Assembly: GCA_023425485.1 (NCBI GenBank)
Contig: JAFACO010000275.1
Location: 1 to 11,813, forward strand
Direction: 5' to 3'
Length of the DNA stretch: 11,813 nt
DNA from: Bacillota bacterium
GTDB taxonomy: Bacteria > Bacillota > Clostridia > Lachnospirales > Lachnospiraceae
Shown here: in pieces, positions 1-7,960 of the stretch
Layout: every line of letters starts with the position of its first letter
How positions within the stretch are numbered: the first letter of the stretch is position 1
The notes under the pieces: generated by a model
What the model was told of the DNA's origin: nothing
What the model saw: only the letters and a program-made list of their open reading frames with translations
The model's database searches: none
Made by a program: the position numbers and the translations under genes

Positions 1-168
1 GATTTTTCAAGCACTCTTAGTGATTCGTTTAAATTTTCAAAATCGCCTATCACTATTTTATTTGCAGTTTTTTTTAATTTTATTTTTATTCTTGTTTTGG
101 GTTCGTGCTGTGCTTATTATATAATCAATAAAAACATCATAGCGTTGGTCTACAATAGATGGAGGTAA
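1..168 (+). CDS. C-terminal end of a membrane protein, probably an ABC transporter permease (partial)
   Basis: The frame is open from the first base of the window and ends at the TAA at 166-168, giving the last 55 residues of a protein that starts upstream. The visible part has a polar stretch, then one strongly hydrophobic helix (residues about 19-44 of the fragment: ITILFAVFFNFIFILVLG and following), then a short basic tail ending NRWR. A final membrane helix with a short cytoplasmic tail is how FtsX/MacB-type permeases end. The next gene starts 3 bases after the stop and is itself such a permease, so this is probably a paired permease or another membrane component of the same exporter. The assignment rests mainly on context, because no family motif lies in the fragment. 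Confidence 0.6.
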   Translation, partial: DFSSTLSDSFKFSKSPITILFAVFFNFIFILVLGSCCAYYIINKNIIALVYNRWR

Positions 169-171
169 TTT

Positions 172-1392
172 GTGTATAGAGTTCAATATATTATAAAACA
201 TATTTATAGGAGGATATTTATTTCTATAGCAATTATCTTTATTGTCTTCTCCTTTGTTGTGTTAATAAATGAAATAAATAGTATCTTAGTGATTCAGACC
301 TCTAATCTGAAAAATGTTAAAGATAATTTTCCAATTAAGTGTGTTATCTCTGATATTAGAGGTGGAAAAACCGATAAACTCCATATACATAATCATTATT
401 TAGATATTTTTAGACTCAACGAGTATGACATGTCGAAATATGTAAAAGACGTTTGTTTTAAACGTACAATGAATTATATAATTTCGGACAGCAATGAGAT
501 ATTACCAAATGATATACAGCAAAATTTGATTGGAATAACTCGAATAGATGCGACGGATGATCTTTCACCAGAAAATGGAGTAGAAGTACAATTTGGGAAA
601 AACTATAGTGAAAAATTATTAAGTGAAAACAAACCTGTTTGCATTATTAACAAAAACTTTTTAAAATCAATTGGCAAAGAGATAGGTGATTATATCACAC
701 TCTCTGCAAAGGATCTAGACCACATAGGTGTTACAAAGGACCCAACTTATGTCAAAGCCACTATTCTAATAATAGGCACCTTTAGTGGTGGAAACGAAAG
801 TTCTATCTATTGTTCCTGGGATTTAATCAATGAGCTGGGTTATGCATCTAGTGAATCGCTGGAGTATTCTGAAAAAATTAGCTTCATGATCGCTGACAAC
901 AGCAAGTTAAATGATATTAAAAATATGGCACAAAGATATTTTACTAATGTAGATATCACAAATACTAAGTCCGAATATGAATTTGCATTAACAATCTATG
1001 ATAATAATTATATTCAATCATTAGCTTCCATAAATAAAAATATTATATTTATCAACATTTTAAAGCCTTTTATTTTTATAATATCATTTTGCATTAGCAT
1101 TATTACAAGTTTCTTAACCATACGAAATAGAAAACTTGAATTTGGTATTATGCGTAGTCTGGGTCAAAATAAAAAAAGTATATTTCTAATCGTAATTACA
1201 GAACAAGTGTTTTTGTTTGTATTAGGGTTTTTAGCAGGATTTATAGCCCTTTTTGTACACAATAAAGAACTATTTTCTCTATCCATAATAAATAATATAA
1301 TTCTTTTAACTTGCTTTTTTTTAGGAACATCAATTGCCGTCTATCATTCAATATCCTCTCAAGTAATGCTGATTTTGAAATCAAAGGAGTAA
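172..1392 (+). CDS. FtsX/MacB-type ABC transporter permease
   Basis: This 406-residue protein has the MacB/FtsX layout. One membrane helix lies near the N-terminus (about residues 15-34), a large extracytoplasmic domain follows (about 36-290), and three helices lie at the C-terminus (about 294-315, 336-361 and 371-391). The cytoplasmic loop between the second and third helices reads RKLEFGIMRSLGQNKKSI, which is the typical FtsX-domain coupling loop that touches the ATPase. The start is GTG at 172, chosen because GGAGGT at 161-166 lies 5 bases upstream; that site overlaps the stop of the preceding gene. The ATPase gene follows after 4 bases, so the three are one operon. Relatives export peptides, lipoproteins or antibiotics, or act as mechanical transducers. 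The substrate cannot be read from the sequence. The family call is firm and the role is open. Confidence 0.85.
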   Translation: MYRVQYIIKHIYRRIFISIAIIFIVFSFVVLINEINSILVIQTSNLKNVKDNFPIKCVISDIRGGKTDKLHIHNHYLDIFRLNEYDMSKYVKDVCFKRTMNYIISDSNEILPNDIQQNLIGITRIDATDDLSPENGVEVQFGKNYSEKLLSENKPVCIINKNFLKSIGKEIGDYITLSAKDLDHIGVTKDPTYVKATILIIGTFSGGNESSIYCSWDLINELGYASSESLEYSEKISFMIADNSKLNDIKNMAQRYFTNVDITNTKSEYEFALTIYDNNYIQSLASINKNIIFINILKPFIFIISFCISIITSFLTIRNRKLEFGIMRSLGQNKKSIFLIVITEQVFLFVLGFLAGFIALFVHNKELFSLSIINNIILLTCFFLGTSIAVYHSISSQVMLILKSKE

Positions 1393-1396
1393 TTAT

Positions 1397-2059
1397 ATGG
1401 CCATACTCAATGCTACGAATATTTTTTACAAATATAAGAATAAGGAACAAAGCATATATGCTATAAATGGATTGAACTTAACTTTTGAAGCAGGCAAACT
1501 TTATGCAATTACAGGAAAAAGCGGAAGCGGCAAAACAACTCTGTTATCATTGCTTGCAGGTTTAGTTTTACCTACGAATGGTGATGTATTTTTTAAGGAT
1601 ACGCCAACATCAAAAATAAGTCTTGATCAGTATCGATTGAATAATATATCAATGATTTATCAAAATTATAATCTATTTCCCCTACTTACTGTCATGGAAA
1701 ATGTAATTTATCCTCTTCAGCTAAAAAATATACCAAAGAAGGAAGCTATTTTAATTGCATCTGAAAAAATACTTAGTCTTGGCTTAGATAAAAAGTTTTT
1801 TTCACGTTTTCCATCCATGTTATCAGGAGGCGAACAGCAACGTGTTTCTATTGCACGAGCGTTAGCAATGAATTCAGAAATTATTCTTGCTGATGAGCCT
1901 ACGGGGAATTTAGATCATGAAAACACTATAAATATAATTAATATATTGAAAAATTTAGTACACACAAATAACCTATGTGTCATTATAGCAACACATGATT
2001 TAACCATTGCTCAAGAAGCTGATGTGATTATCAATATTATTGATGGAAAAGTAGTATGA
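1397..2059 (+). CDS. ABC transporter ATP-binding protein, LolD/MacB type
   Basis: A complete 220-residue ATPase subunit with every motif of an active nucleotide-binding domain: Walker A GKSGSGKT (40-47), Q-loop Gln89 in IYQN, signature LSGGEQQR (142-149), Walker B IILADE (162-167), D-loop GNLD (170-173) and switch His200 in ATHD. The size and the LSGGEQQR signature match the LolD/MacB/FtsE-like group that powers FtsX-type permeases, so it should drive the permease encoded just upstream. The start codon is preceded by AGGAG at 1385-1389 with a 7-base gap; this site overlaps the end of the permease gene and suggests coupled translation. The TGA stop at 2057-2059 overlaps a downstream ATG (ATGA), so a further operon member is expected there, but only a stub remains. 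Confidence 0.93.
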   Translation: MAILNATNIFYKYKNKEQSIYAINGLNLTFEAGKLYAITGKSGSGKTTLLSLLAGLVLPTNGDVFFKDTPTSKISLDQYRLNNISMIYQNYNLFPLLTVMENVIYPLQLKNIPKKEAILIASEKILSLGLDKKFFSRFPSMLSGGEQQRVSIARALAMNSEIILADEPTGNLDHENTINIINILKNLVHTNNLCVIIATHDLTIAQEADVIINIIDGKVV

Positions 2060-2130
2060 ATATTTTTCTTTTTATTAAGCAATATTCCAGGCATAAATGC
2101 AATTATAAAGTCGAAATATTAAAGCAATAA
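2056..2130 (+). pseudogene. 24-codon stub, probable remnant of a third permease gene
   Basis: An ATG overlaps the ATPase stop codon as ATGA, the classic arrangement for coupled translation inside an operon. The frame reads MNIFLFIKQYSRHKCNYKVEI and a few more residues, then stops at TAA 2128-2130. The first 14 residues resemble the cytoplasmic N-terminus that precedes the first helix in FtsX/MacB permeases (compare IIKHIYRR in the gene at 172), but no helix follows. I infer a permease gene truncated by deletion. It could instead be a chance short frame or a genuine small peptide. Confidence 0.4.
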
Positions 2131-2311
2131 GGTTGACGATTGATCCTTTGATCCGACAAAAATTAAGAGTGAGGCAATTAGTAAACACTATGGCGCATTT
2201 ACTTTTTGGGCTACAAAGTATTTCTATAGGGCTTGTTTTAGAGTTTATAAATAAATATTAAGCTGAATAACAAGAACGGGAAGATGTTCAAAAATTAAAC
2301 CAAATGGTATC
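2131..2311 (+). other. Non-coding stretch with broken reading frames (possible gene debris)
   Basis: No intact gene is visible. A TTG-initiated frame at 2133-2261 would encode 42 residues, including RQKLRVRQLVNTMAHLLFGL, and the same frame continues past TAA 2259-2261 with coding-like text (QEREDVQKLNQMVS) interrupted by more stops. It has no good ribosome site. I read it as decayed coding DNA, possibly joined to the truncation of the permease operon. The source family is not recognised. Confidence 0.3.
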
Positions 2312-2340
2312 TTGAGGAAATCTGAAAATAGGAGTATACT
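2312..2340 (+). promoter_or_regulatory. Sigma-A type promoter of the desulfoferrodoxin gene
   Basis: The -35 box TTGAGG (2312-2317) and the -10 box TATACT (2335-2340) are separated by 17 bases. Transcription would begin near 2347, about 55 bases before the start codon. A TATAAT at 2377-2382 is less likely to be the -10 box, because its start point would fall on the ribosome site and it has no matching -35 box. Confidence 0.6.
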
Positions 2341-2342
2341 AG

Positions 2343-2374
2343 AAAGGTATAAGTACAAACTACTTATGCCTTTT
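2343..2374 (+). other. Stem-loop at the predicted 5' end of the desulfoferrodoxin mRNA
   Basis: The arms at 2343-2355 and 2361-2373 pair over 13 positions with one G-U pair (T2348 with G2368) around the 5-base loop CAAAC. The predicted transcription start falls inside the left arm, so at least the inner 9-10 base pairs would form the very 5' end of the transcript and may protect the mRNA. It could alternatively be a weak terminator for upstream transcription, but the T-tract is broken (TTTTATTATA). Confidence 0.5.
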
Positions 2375-2402
2375 ATTATAATAGTGACAAGGAGAGATGC
2401 CG

Positions 2403-2786
2403 ATGTGTAAAGAACATAAGTTTTACAGATGTAAGCATTGCGGAAATTTGATTGGTATGATCCAAAGCTCAGGTGCTCGTGTTGTATGCTGTGGTGAAGA
2501 GATGGAAGAATTAGTGGCTAATACAGTGGAAGCCTCTACAGAAAAACATGTGCCAGTAGTTACAGTGGATGGCAATAGCGTTACAGTTGAAGTTGGTAGC
2601 GTAACTCATCCAATGGAGGAGAAGCACTATATTCAGTGGATTTATCTTCAGACCAAGAATGGCGGACAAAGAAAGTGTCTTTCACCTGGTGACGAACCAA
2701 AGGCGACTTTTGCACTCGATAATGATGAAGTGGTAGCAGTATTTGAATACTGTAATATCCACGGATTATGGAAAACTGAATTATAA
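2403..2786 (+). CDS. dfx: Desulfoferrodoxin (superoxide reductase, two iron centres)
   Basis: This 127-residue cytoplasmic protein reduces superoxide to hydrogen peroxide without making oxygen, an oxygen defence typical of anaerobes; electrons usually come from rubredoxin. Both iron sites are complete. The desulforedoxin-like centre I has Cys10, Cys13, Cys29 and Cys30 (CxxC and CC). The catalytic centre II has His49 in the EKH motif (Glu47, Lys48), His69, His75, Cys117 and His120 (CNIHG near the C-terminus). The length is normal for the family. I place the start at ATG 2403 because the AGGAG at 2390-2394 lies 8 bases upstream. An in-frame ATG at 2397 would add two residues but leaves only a 2-base gap. 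The gene stands alone between its own promoter and a strong terminator. Confidence 0.95.
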   Translation: MCKEHKFYRCKHCGNLIGMIQSSGARVVCCGEEMEELVANTVEASTEKHVPVVTVDGNSVTVEVGSVTHPMEEKHYIQWIYLQTKNGGQRKCLSPGDEPKATFALDNDEVVAVFEYCNIHGLWKTEL

Positions 2787-2799
2787 AATCGACAATGAA

Positions 2800-2859
2800 T
2801 GCATGCAGAAATCGAATTGCTTTTATAACAATTCGGCTACTGCATGCAATTTATTTTTT
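2800..2859 (+). terminator. Intrinsic terminator after desulfoferrodoxin
   Basis: The outer stem GCATGCAG (2801-2808) pairs with CTGCATGC (2840-2847), with an extra T-A pair outside it. A 4x4 internal loop separates this from the inner stem CGAATTG (2813-2819) with CAATTCG (2829-2835). A T-rich tail follows (2850-2859, only one A). Confidence 0.85.
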
Positions 2860-3066
2860 GGAGTTTAGGTGAATGGGATATCGAACGTAATATTTGTACC
2901 CATATAATCATCTGGATAATTTTACGTATAATAAGTCGTTGCAGAAGATTGTTGAATCATTAAGAATAGATGCAGACACAAGAATATGAATTAAAAATTT
3001 AAGACGTAAATGAGGATAAAATGCATCTTTTTTCTTAAGATAAGTTATATTATTAGTCATGACTTT
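2860..3066. other. Intergenic DNA with no recognisable gene
   Basis: All frames are closed by frequent stops and I see no RNA gene, repeat or strong hairpin between the desulfoferrodoxin terminator and the promoter region of the next gene. Confidence 0.5.
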
Positions 3067-3096
3067 TTGTGATGAAAGACATTTTTGAGTTAAAAT
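3067..3096 (+). promoter_or_regulatory. Possible promoter of the beta-CASP nuclease gene
   Basis: TTGTGA (3067-3072) and TAAAAT (3091-3096) are 18 bases apart and lie about 40 bases before the ribosome site. A TTGAGT at 3085-3090 has no -10 box at a proper distance. This is a moderate match only. Confidence 0.4.
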
Positions 3097-3137
3097 AGGT
3101 TAATAATACAAGTTACTAGAGAACAAGGAGGTTGACC

Positions 3138-4742
3138 ATGAGGTTAACATTTATAGGAGCCACCCACGAGGTAACCGGCAGCTGCTTCTATCTGGAAGCA
3201 AATAATAAAAAAATATTGATAGATTGTGGTATGGAACAGGGAAAAGATGTTTTTGAAAATCAACAGATACCAGTTGCTTCTGCTAATATTGATGCCGTAT
3301 TACTAACACATGCACATATGGATCATGCAGGTAAATTACCTTTGTTGCATAGTGAAGGATTTCGAGGAAAGATACATGCTACAAGTGCCACCAGCTCTCT
3401 GTGCAGTATTATGTTAAGGGATAGTGCTCATATACAGATTGCTGAAGCGGAATGGAAGAATAGAAAAAGAAAACGTTCTGGTGATAATCTGGCGATACCA
3501 ATTTATAATATGGAAGATGCCATGGCAACAATCCGTCAATTTGCAGCTCACGAGTATAATGAAATATTTGAGGTCTTTGATGGAATTAAGGTACGCTTTA
3601 TTGATGTAGGCCATTTGCTGGGTTCGGCTAGTATTGAAGTGTGGATAACAGAACAAGGGGTGACCAAGAAAATAGTATTCTCTGGGGATATTGGTAACCT
3701 TAATCAACCATTAATCAACGATCCACAGTATATTAAGGATGCAGATTATGTTGTCATGGAGTCTACCTATGGGGACCGTAATCATGAGGCTGCTCCGGAT
3801 TATGTAAGCGAGTTCACAGAGATTATACAGTCAACTTTGGACCGAGGTGGCAATCTGGTTATTCCTTCTTTTGCAGTGGGAAGAACACAAGTACTACTAT
3901 ACTATATCCGCAAAATAAAAGAAGAAAATCGAATCCATGGGCATGATGGATTTAAAGTTTATATAGATAGCCCATTGGCAGTAGAAGCAACTGAAATATT
4001 TCACAAATTTATGAGTGGATATTTTGATTCCGAAGCGATGGAGGTTGTGAAAAAGGGAGTAAATCCACTCGCTTTTCCAGGACTTGTAACTGCCATTACT
4101 CCAGATGAATCAAAAGCAATTAACTTTATCGAGGAACCTAAAATTATTATTTCTGCTTCAGGTATGTGTGATGCAGGAAGAATCCGTCATCACTTAAAGC
4201 ATAATCTATGGAGAGAAGATAGTACCATTATGTTTGTTGGGCATCAATCAGAGGGTACCTTAGGCAGAACCTTACAGGATGGCGCAACAGAGGTGAAATT
4301 ATTTGGTGAGACGATTCAGGTAGCAGCACAGATACATCGATTATCCGGAATTAGTGGGCATGCAGATAAGGACGGGCTTATAAAATGGTTAACCAGCTTT
4401 GAGAAAAAGCCACAACGAGTTTTTGTGGTACATGGCGAAGATCAGGTGTGTCAGGGCTTTACAAAATACATTAACGATGAACTGGGTTATCCTGCAATTG
4501 CACCCTATAGCGGAAGTGTATTTGATCTTCTTAGGAATGAAAATGTAGTGGAAGGAAAGATAATCCCTGCTGAAGCAAAGAGCAGAGACGAGCAAGGGAA
4601 ACACAATGCTGTTTATGATCGACTGGTCAATGCGGGAAAACGTCTTGAAGTGGTGATCCAACATAATAAGGGCGGAGCAAACAAGGATCTTGCTAAATTC
4701 CTAAGCCAAATTAATTCATTATGTGATAAATGGGAACGATAA
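3138..4742 (+). CDS. Beta-CASP metallo-beta-lactamase-fold ribonuclease (YSH1/CPSF73-like)
   Basis: This 534-residue soluble protein belongs to the zinc-dependent beta-CASP nucleases, related to CPSF-73 and archaeal/bacterial RNA-processing enzymes. The metallo-beta-lactamase core has HAHMDH (58-63), His159 in DVGH and Asp184 in SGDIG. The beta-CASP insert carries motif A Glu208 in MESTYG, the PSFAVGRTQ segment (243-251), motif B His408 in SGHAD and motif C His432 in VHGE. All metal ligands and catalytic motifs are present, so it should be active, presumably in RNA processing or decay; the substrate is not known. There is no KH domain at the N-terminus. The start is ATG 3138 because AAGGAGG (3125-3131) lies 6 bases upstream; an in-frame TTG at 3132 touches that site and is rejected. 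The gene appears to be transcribed alone. Confidence 0.9.
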   Translation: MRLTFIGATHEVTGSCFYLEANNKKILIDCGMEQGKDVFENQQIPVASANIDAVLLTHAHMDHAGKLPLLHSEGFRGKIHATSATSSLCSIMLRDSAHIQIAEAEWKNRKRKRSGDNLAIPIYNMEDAMATIRQFAAHEYNEIFEVFDGIKVRFIDVGHLLGSASIEVWITEQGVTKKIVFSGDIGNLNQPLINDPQYIKDADYVVMESTYGDRNHEAAPDYVSEFTEIIQSTLDRGGNLVIPSFAVGRTQVLLYYIRKIKEENRIHGHDGFKVYIDSPLAVEATEIFHKFMSGYFDSEAMEVVKKGVNPLAFPGLVTAITPDESKAINFIEEPKIIISASGMCDAGRIRHHLKHNLWREDSTIMFVGHQSEGTLGRTLQDGATEVKLFGETIQVAAQIHRLSGISGHADKDGLIKWLTSFEKKPQRVFVVHGEDQVCQGFTKYINDELGYPAIAPYSGSVFDLLRNENVVEGKIIPAEAKSRDEQGKHNAVYDRLVNAGKRLEVVIQHNKGGANKDLAKFLSQINSLCDKWER

Positions 4743-4814
4743 CGATGAATGTAATGTGTAGATAGATTGTAAAATCTAGTGGATTGGTAATTAAAGCAAA
4801 CAATAGAAAACCGT

Positions 4815-4843
4815 TTGACACGGGATGAGACATCACCTAATAT
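4815..4843 (+). promoter_or_regulatory. Strong sigma-A promoter of the HD-GYP gene
   Basis: A perfect -35 TTGACA (4815-4820), a 17-base spacer and the -10 TAATAT (4838-4843). The start point would be near 4850, about 50 bases before the start codon. No clear terminator separates it from the nuclease gene, so some read-through is possible. Confidence 0.75.
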
Positions 4844-4898
4844 AAGGGTATATGAAGTTATACAATAAGTAAGGTTTCCGTTATTTGGAGGAAGTGTA

Positions 4899-6860
4899 AT
4901 GAACAAAAGAAAACCAGCGATATTGATGCCGGTTAAAAAGAGAATCTATATCATAGTATCAGCTATTTTTATAATACTTGTTTTCTTTTTACTGCTTCTG
5001 TATCAAACAAGACAAAATGCACATGAAGATAAATTAATGATGAATGTCTTTGGCAAACAGAGAATGTACACCCAACAGATTAGTAAAACTGTCAATCATC
5101 TGTATATACTTATGCAGAAGCCATCCCCTTTTTCCATGCTATCTACTGCTGAAATTGAGCAAGAGATAGAGATGACCAGAGAAGAAATGGTTGAAGCTAG
5201 AGATGGTTTTACAGGGATGTTGAAAGAGGTACATAAGGATAAAGTCATAATTAATGGTTATCAGCTGCACCTGAATACAGATTTATTAAAATCGTCAGTT
5301 GCCCTCGCAGAAATTGACGAGCTCTGGCCTGATTTTGATTCGTCAATTAATGTACTGCTTAATAATGATGGGCAGGCCTTAGACTTAGAAAATGCAGTAA
5401 AATTTATTAATAAAAATAATCAAAAACTTTTACAAAGCTGTGAAGATTTATTAAATGAGCTGCTAGAGTATTCACTTATGAAAGATCGGGAACTCCAGCG
5501 AGTAGCATTTATTTTAATCGGCTTATTGGCATTAGTAATATTTATATCCCTATATCAGCTCCAGCGGCATTTATTACTACCACTTAGGCAGCTGTACAAA
5601 GGGTTGGATGAGATTGGGTTGAGTAATCAGAGTAGTTATCTAGAGTTACCAACGAGACAGAAGATGATTCCAATTGTGACAGAGATCAATGGGGTATTTA
5701 AGAAAATAAACTCACTTATAACCTTAATTGAAAATATGAATAATAATGATTCCTTTATGGATACCTTACGGTTTATTAGCAATACCTTTTCACCGTTTAT
5801 TCCATATAACTATATTGGAATCGCCATAATGAGTGAGGATAAGAAGTTTTTAAAAGCATCCTATGGGGTTTCCGACGGTACGGTAATTGGTTTGCCAGAA
5901 AATATTGTGGGTTGCACTTGCTTAATTAATGACACGAGTCTTGGTAAAGTATTTCAATCTGAGGAAGCCAGAATTATTAATGACCTTGAGGAATACTGTA
6001 ATGGTAAACCTGTAAAAAGTTATAATAGAATTATTTTAGATGCTGGAATTAAATCTTCGATTACTCTTCCGTTACTTGTATCAGGTGAGCCAATGGGCAT
6101 GATATTCTTTTCAAGTACGGAAAAGAATATTTATACGGAAGAACACAGTAATTTCTTGCATACACTTGCCAACAGTATTGCAATTAGTTTAAATCAAAAT
6201 ATATTTATTGGAGATATTGTTTACAGCAGTATACTTGCTTTGGCAAAGCTTGCGGAAGCCAGAGATGAAGATACAGGCAAACATTTGGACCGTATGTCAA
6301 CTTATTCAAGAGCTATCGCAGAGTTATTATATGAAAATAATCTTTATACCGATGAGGTGACTCTTGAATTCATTGATGATGTTGAACGTTTTAGCCCGTT
6401 GCATGATATCGGTAAGGTGGGCATAAGGGATAGTATCTTATTAAAACCAGGAAAGCTCACCATGGAAGAACATATTGAGATGAAACAGCATGCGTTATTT
6501 GGTGAACAGGTGCTAAGATCGGCGGAAGAAAATCTGCAAAAGAAGGGGAGAAGTCTCTTTCAGATGGGAGCAGAGATTGCAGGAGCTCACCATGAGAAGT
6601 GGGATGGTACGGGTTATCCACGCGGTAAGCAGGGAACTGAGATTCCGTTATGTGCTAGAATTGTAGCTGTGGCAGATGTATTTGATGCTCTTTTAAGTAA
6701 GAGACCTTACAAAGAAGCCTATCCTCTTGAAATGACCATGGATATACTTAGAGAAGGAAGAGGAAAGCATTTTGATCCAGTAATTATTGACGTTGTATTA
6801 AAAAATCGAAAAAAACTGGAAGATATTTATCACAATTTTCAAGATAAGCAAATAGCATAA
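4899..6860 (+). CDS. Membrane sensor with GAF and HD-GYP domains, probable c-di-GMP phosphodiesterase
   Basis: A 653-residue inner-membrane signalling protein. A helix at about 15-36 leads into an extracytoplasmic helical domain (about 37-200), whose start FGKQRMYTQQISK (51-63) resembles the PilJ/NarX-type sensor helix (GxQRMxxQ). A second helix lies at about 202-220, then a HAMP-like linker (to about 280), a GAF-like domain (about 285-435) and a HD-GYP domain (about 440-645). The HD-GYP motifs are intact: Glu453, His462, HDIGK (502-506), His531, HHEKWDGTGYP (564-574) and Asp593. It should hydrolyse cyclic di-GMP to pGpG or GMP and so influence motility, adhesion or sporulation; the external signal is unknown. 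AGGAGG-like GGAGG at 4887-4891 lies 7 bases before the ATG. It has its own promoter and ends at a strong terminator. Confidence 0.9.
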   Translation: MNKRKPAILMPVKKRIYIIVSAIFIILVFFLLLLYQTRQNAHEDKLMMNVFGKQRMYTQQISKTVNHLYILMQKPSPFSMLSTAEIEQEIEMTREEMVEARDGFTGMLKEVHKDKVIINGYQLHLNTDLLKSSVALAEIDELWPDFDSSINVLLNNDGQALDLENAVKFINKNNQKLLQSCEDLLNELLEYSLMKDRELQRVAFILIGLLALVIFISLYQLQRHLLLPLRQLYKGLDEIGLSNQSSYLELPTRQKMIPIVTEINGVFKKINSLITLIENMNNNDSFMDTLRFISNTFSPFIPYNYIGIAIMSEDKKFLKASYGVSDGTVIGLPENIVGCTCLINDTSLGKVFQSEEARIINDLEEYCNGKPVKSYNRIILDAGIKSSITLPLLVSGEPMGMIFFSSTEKNIYTEEHSNFLHTLANSIAISLNQNIFIGDIVYSSILALAKLAEARDEDTGKHLDRMSTYSRAIAELLYENNLYTDEVTLEFIDDVERFSPLHDIGKVGIRDSILLKPGKLTMEEHIEMKQHALFGEQVLRSAEENLQKKGRSLFQMGAEIAGAHHEKWDGTGYPRGKQGTEIPLCARIVAVADVFDALLSKRPYKEAYPLEMTMDILREGRGKHFDPVIIDVVLKNRKKLEDIYHNFQDKQIA

Positions 6861-6874
6861 AGATTAATTTAATT

Positions 6875-6919
6875 ACAAGGTGCTGTTGCAAAAAGATTGC
6901 AACAGCACCTTGTTGTTTT
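6875..6919. terminator. Terminator between convergent genes
   Basis: A perfect 17-bp stem (6875-6891 with 6897-6913) around the 5-base loop AAAGA is followed on the plus strand by TTGTTTT. It ends the HD-GYP transcript, and the T-tract runs into the stop codon (6918-6920) of the gene on the minus strand. In the other direction the stem is followed by an AT-rich but not T-only stretch, so it may also end the opposite transcript, less efficiently. Confidence 0.88.
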
Positions 6920-7853
6920 ACATAAATTTTTTCTTCTTAAAATATATAAAGCAAATGGCTGCAATTACAATACTTAATACAATTACATATAGATACCCAT
7001 AACGCCAATTTAATTCAGGCATAGTAGTAAAATTCATTCCATACCAGCCAACGATTAAGGTCAAAGGAAGAAAAATAGTTGTGATAACGGTAAACATTTT
7101 CATGGTTTTGTTCATATCATTATCAAGTTGTGCGTGGTAGGATTCTCGTACATGGATACTATATTCCTGCAACATACGTACATTATTACAAAGACGTGTT
7201 GCCTTACTTGAAAATATACTAAAATAATGAAGATTTTCAACTTGAAAGATATCACTGGCATTCTCCTCCAGTTCTTCGCCAATAGCGATGAACTGTTGAT
7301 AATAGTTATCCAGCAAAAGTAGCTTTTTCCGTAGTGTGGTTATCTGATGATTAAAATCATCATCTATGGTTCTATTAATAATTCTATCCTCATGTTCGCT
7401 GATATCATTTTCTATTTCAATAAGTAAAGAATAATTCTCATTAAGAAAACCCTCAAGAAAACCAAAAATCAAGCGTTCCTGTGTAATCTTTGATAAGTTT
7501 ATTTGACCTAAAAAATCAAGAACTCTTAGCTTTGTACTATCATCCTTATCTTCAATAATAACGATGAGAAGAAGATTGTTTTTAATATAAACACCAATGC
7601 GATCTTGAACTTTAATAATTTGACCAGGATTAAGGCCAATGATTACACCGAATAAATAATTATAGTAGGAGTTAAAAGTACTGTGTAGATTTTGCACTTC
7701 ATTTTTACATTCTTCAACTGTCATTGAGGAGAAACCAAAAGTTTCATATTGTTGCTCAAGCTCACTCAGAGAAATTAAACCAAGTGTTAGGCAGTCTTCT
7801 CTAATATCCTTAAATTCTATTTCTGTAATTCCATCCTGTATCTGATAGTACAT
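6918..7853 (-). CDS. corA: CorA-family magnesium/divalent cation transporter
   Basis: A 311-residue protein of the CorA/MIT family, which forms pentameric channels carrying Mg2+ (or Co2+/Ni2+) into the cell. The hallmark GMN motif (272-274, in GWYGMNF) ends the first membrane helix (about 253-272). It is followed by the conserved MPEL loop (278-281), a second helix (about 285-305) and a lysine-rich C-terminal tail. Residues 1-250 form the expected alpha/beta plus long-helix cytoplasmic domain, rich in acidic residues. The length is normal. The start is supported by a GGAAGG ribosome site (plus-strand 7863-7868) 9 bases upstream. It is convergent with the HD-GYP gene and shows no operon partner. 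Ion specificity cannot be told from sequence, and some relatives export ions such as Zn2+. Confidence 0.9.
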   Translation of the reverse strand: MYYQIQDGITEIEFKDIREDCLTLGLISLSELEQQYETFGFSSMTVEECKNEVQNLHSTFNSYYNYLFGVIIGLNPGQIIKVQDRIGVYIKNNLLLIVIIEDKDDSTKLRVLDFLGQINLSKITQERLIFGFLEGFLNENYSLLIEIENDISEHEDRIINRTIDDDFNHQITTLRKKLLLLDNYYQQFIAIGEELEENASDIFQVENLHYFSIFSSKATRLCNNVRMLQEYSIHVRESYHAQLDNDMNKTMKMFTVITTIFLPLTLIVGWYGMNFTTMPELNWRYGYLYVIVLSIVIAAICFIYFKKKKFM

Positions 7854-7960
7854 ACGATTAATCCTTCCTTTATCCTGAATTGCATAAATTATAATTGTAT
7901 ATCTCGATGATCCACAGTGATGTTATATCATGTCATATTATTTTTAGTTGAGTTAAGAAT

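Noticed and set aside
2397..2402. ATG two codons upstream for desulfoferrodoxin
   Set aside because: Only 2 bases separate it from AGGAG, while ATG 2403 has an 8-base gap. The difference is two residues and cannot be fully settled from sequence.
3132..3137. TTG start two codons upstream for the beta-CASP nuclease
   Set aside because: It directly abuts the AAGGAGG ribosome site, leaving no spacing; the ATG at 3138 has a 6-base gap and gives the usual MRLTFIGA start of the family.
3414..4906. Several minus-strand frames within and after the nuclease gene
   Set aside because: They overlap a clearly coding plus-strand gene, lack ribosome sites and recognisable motifs.
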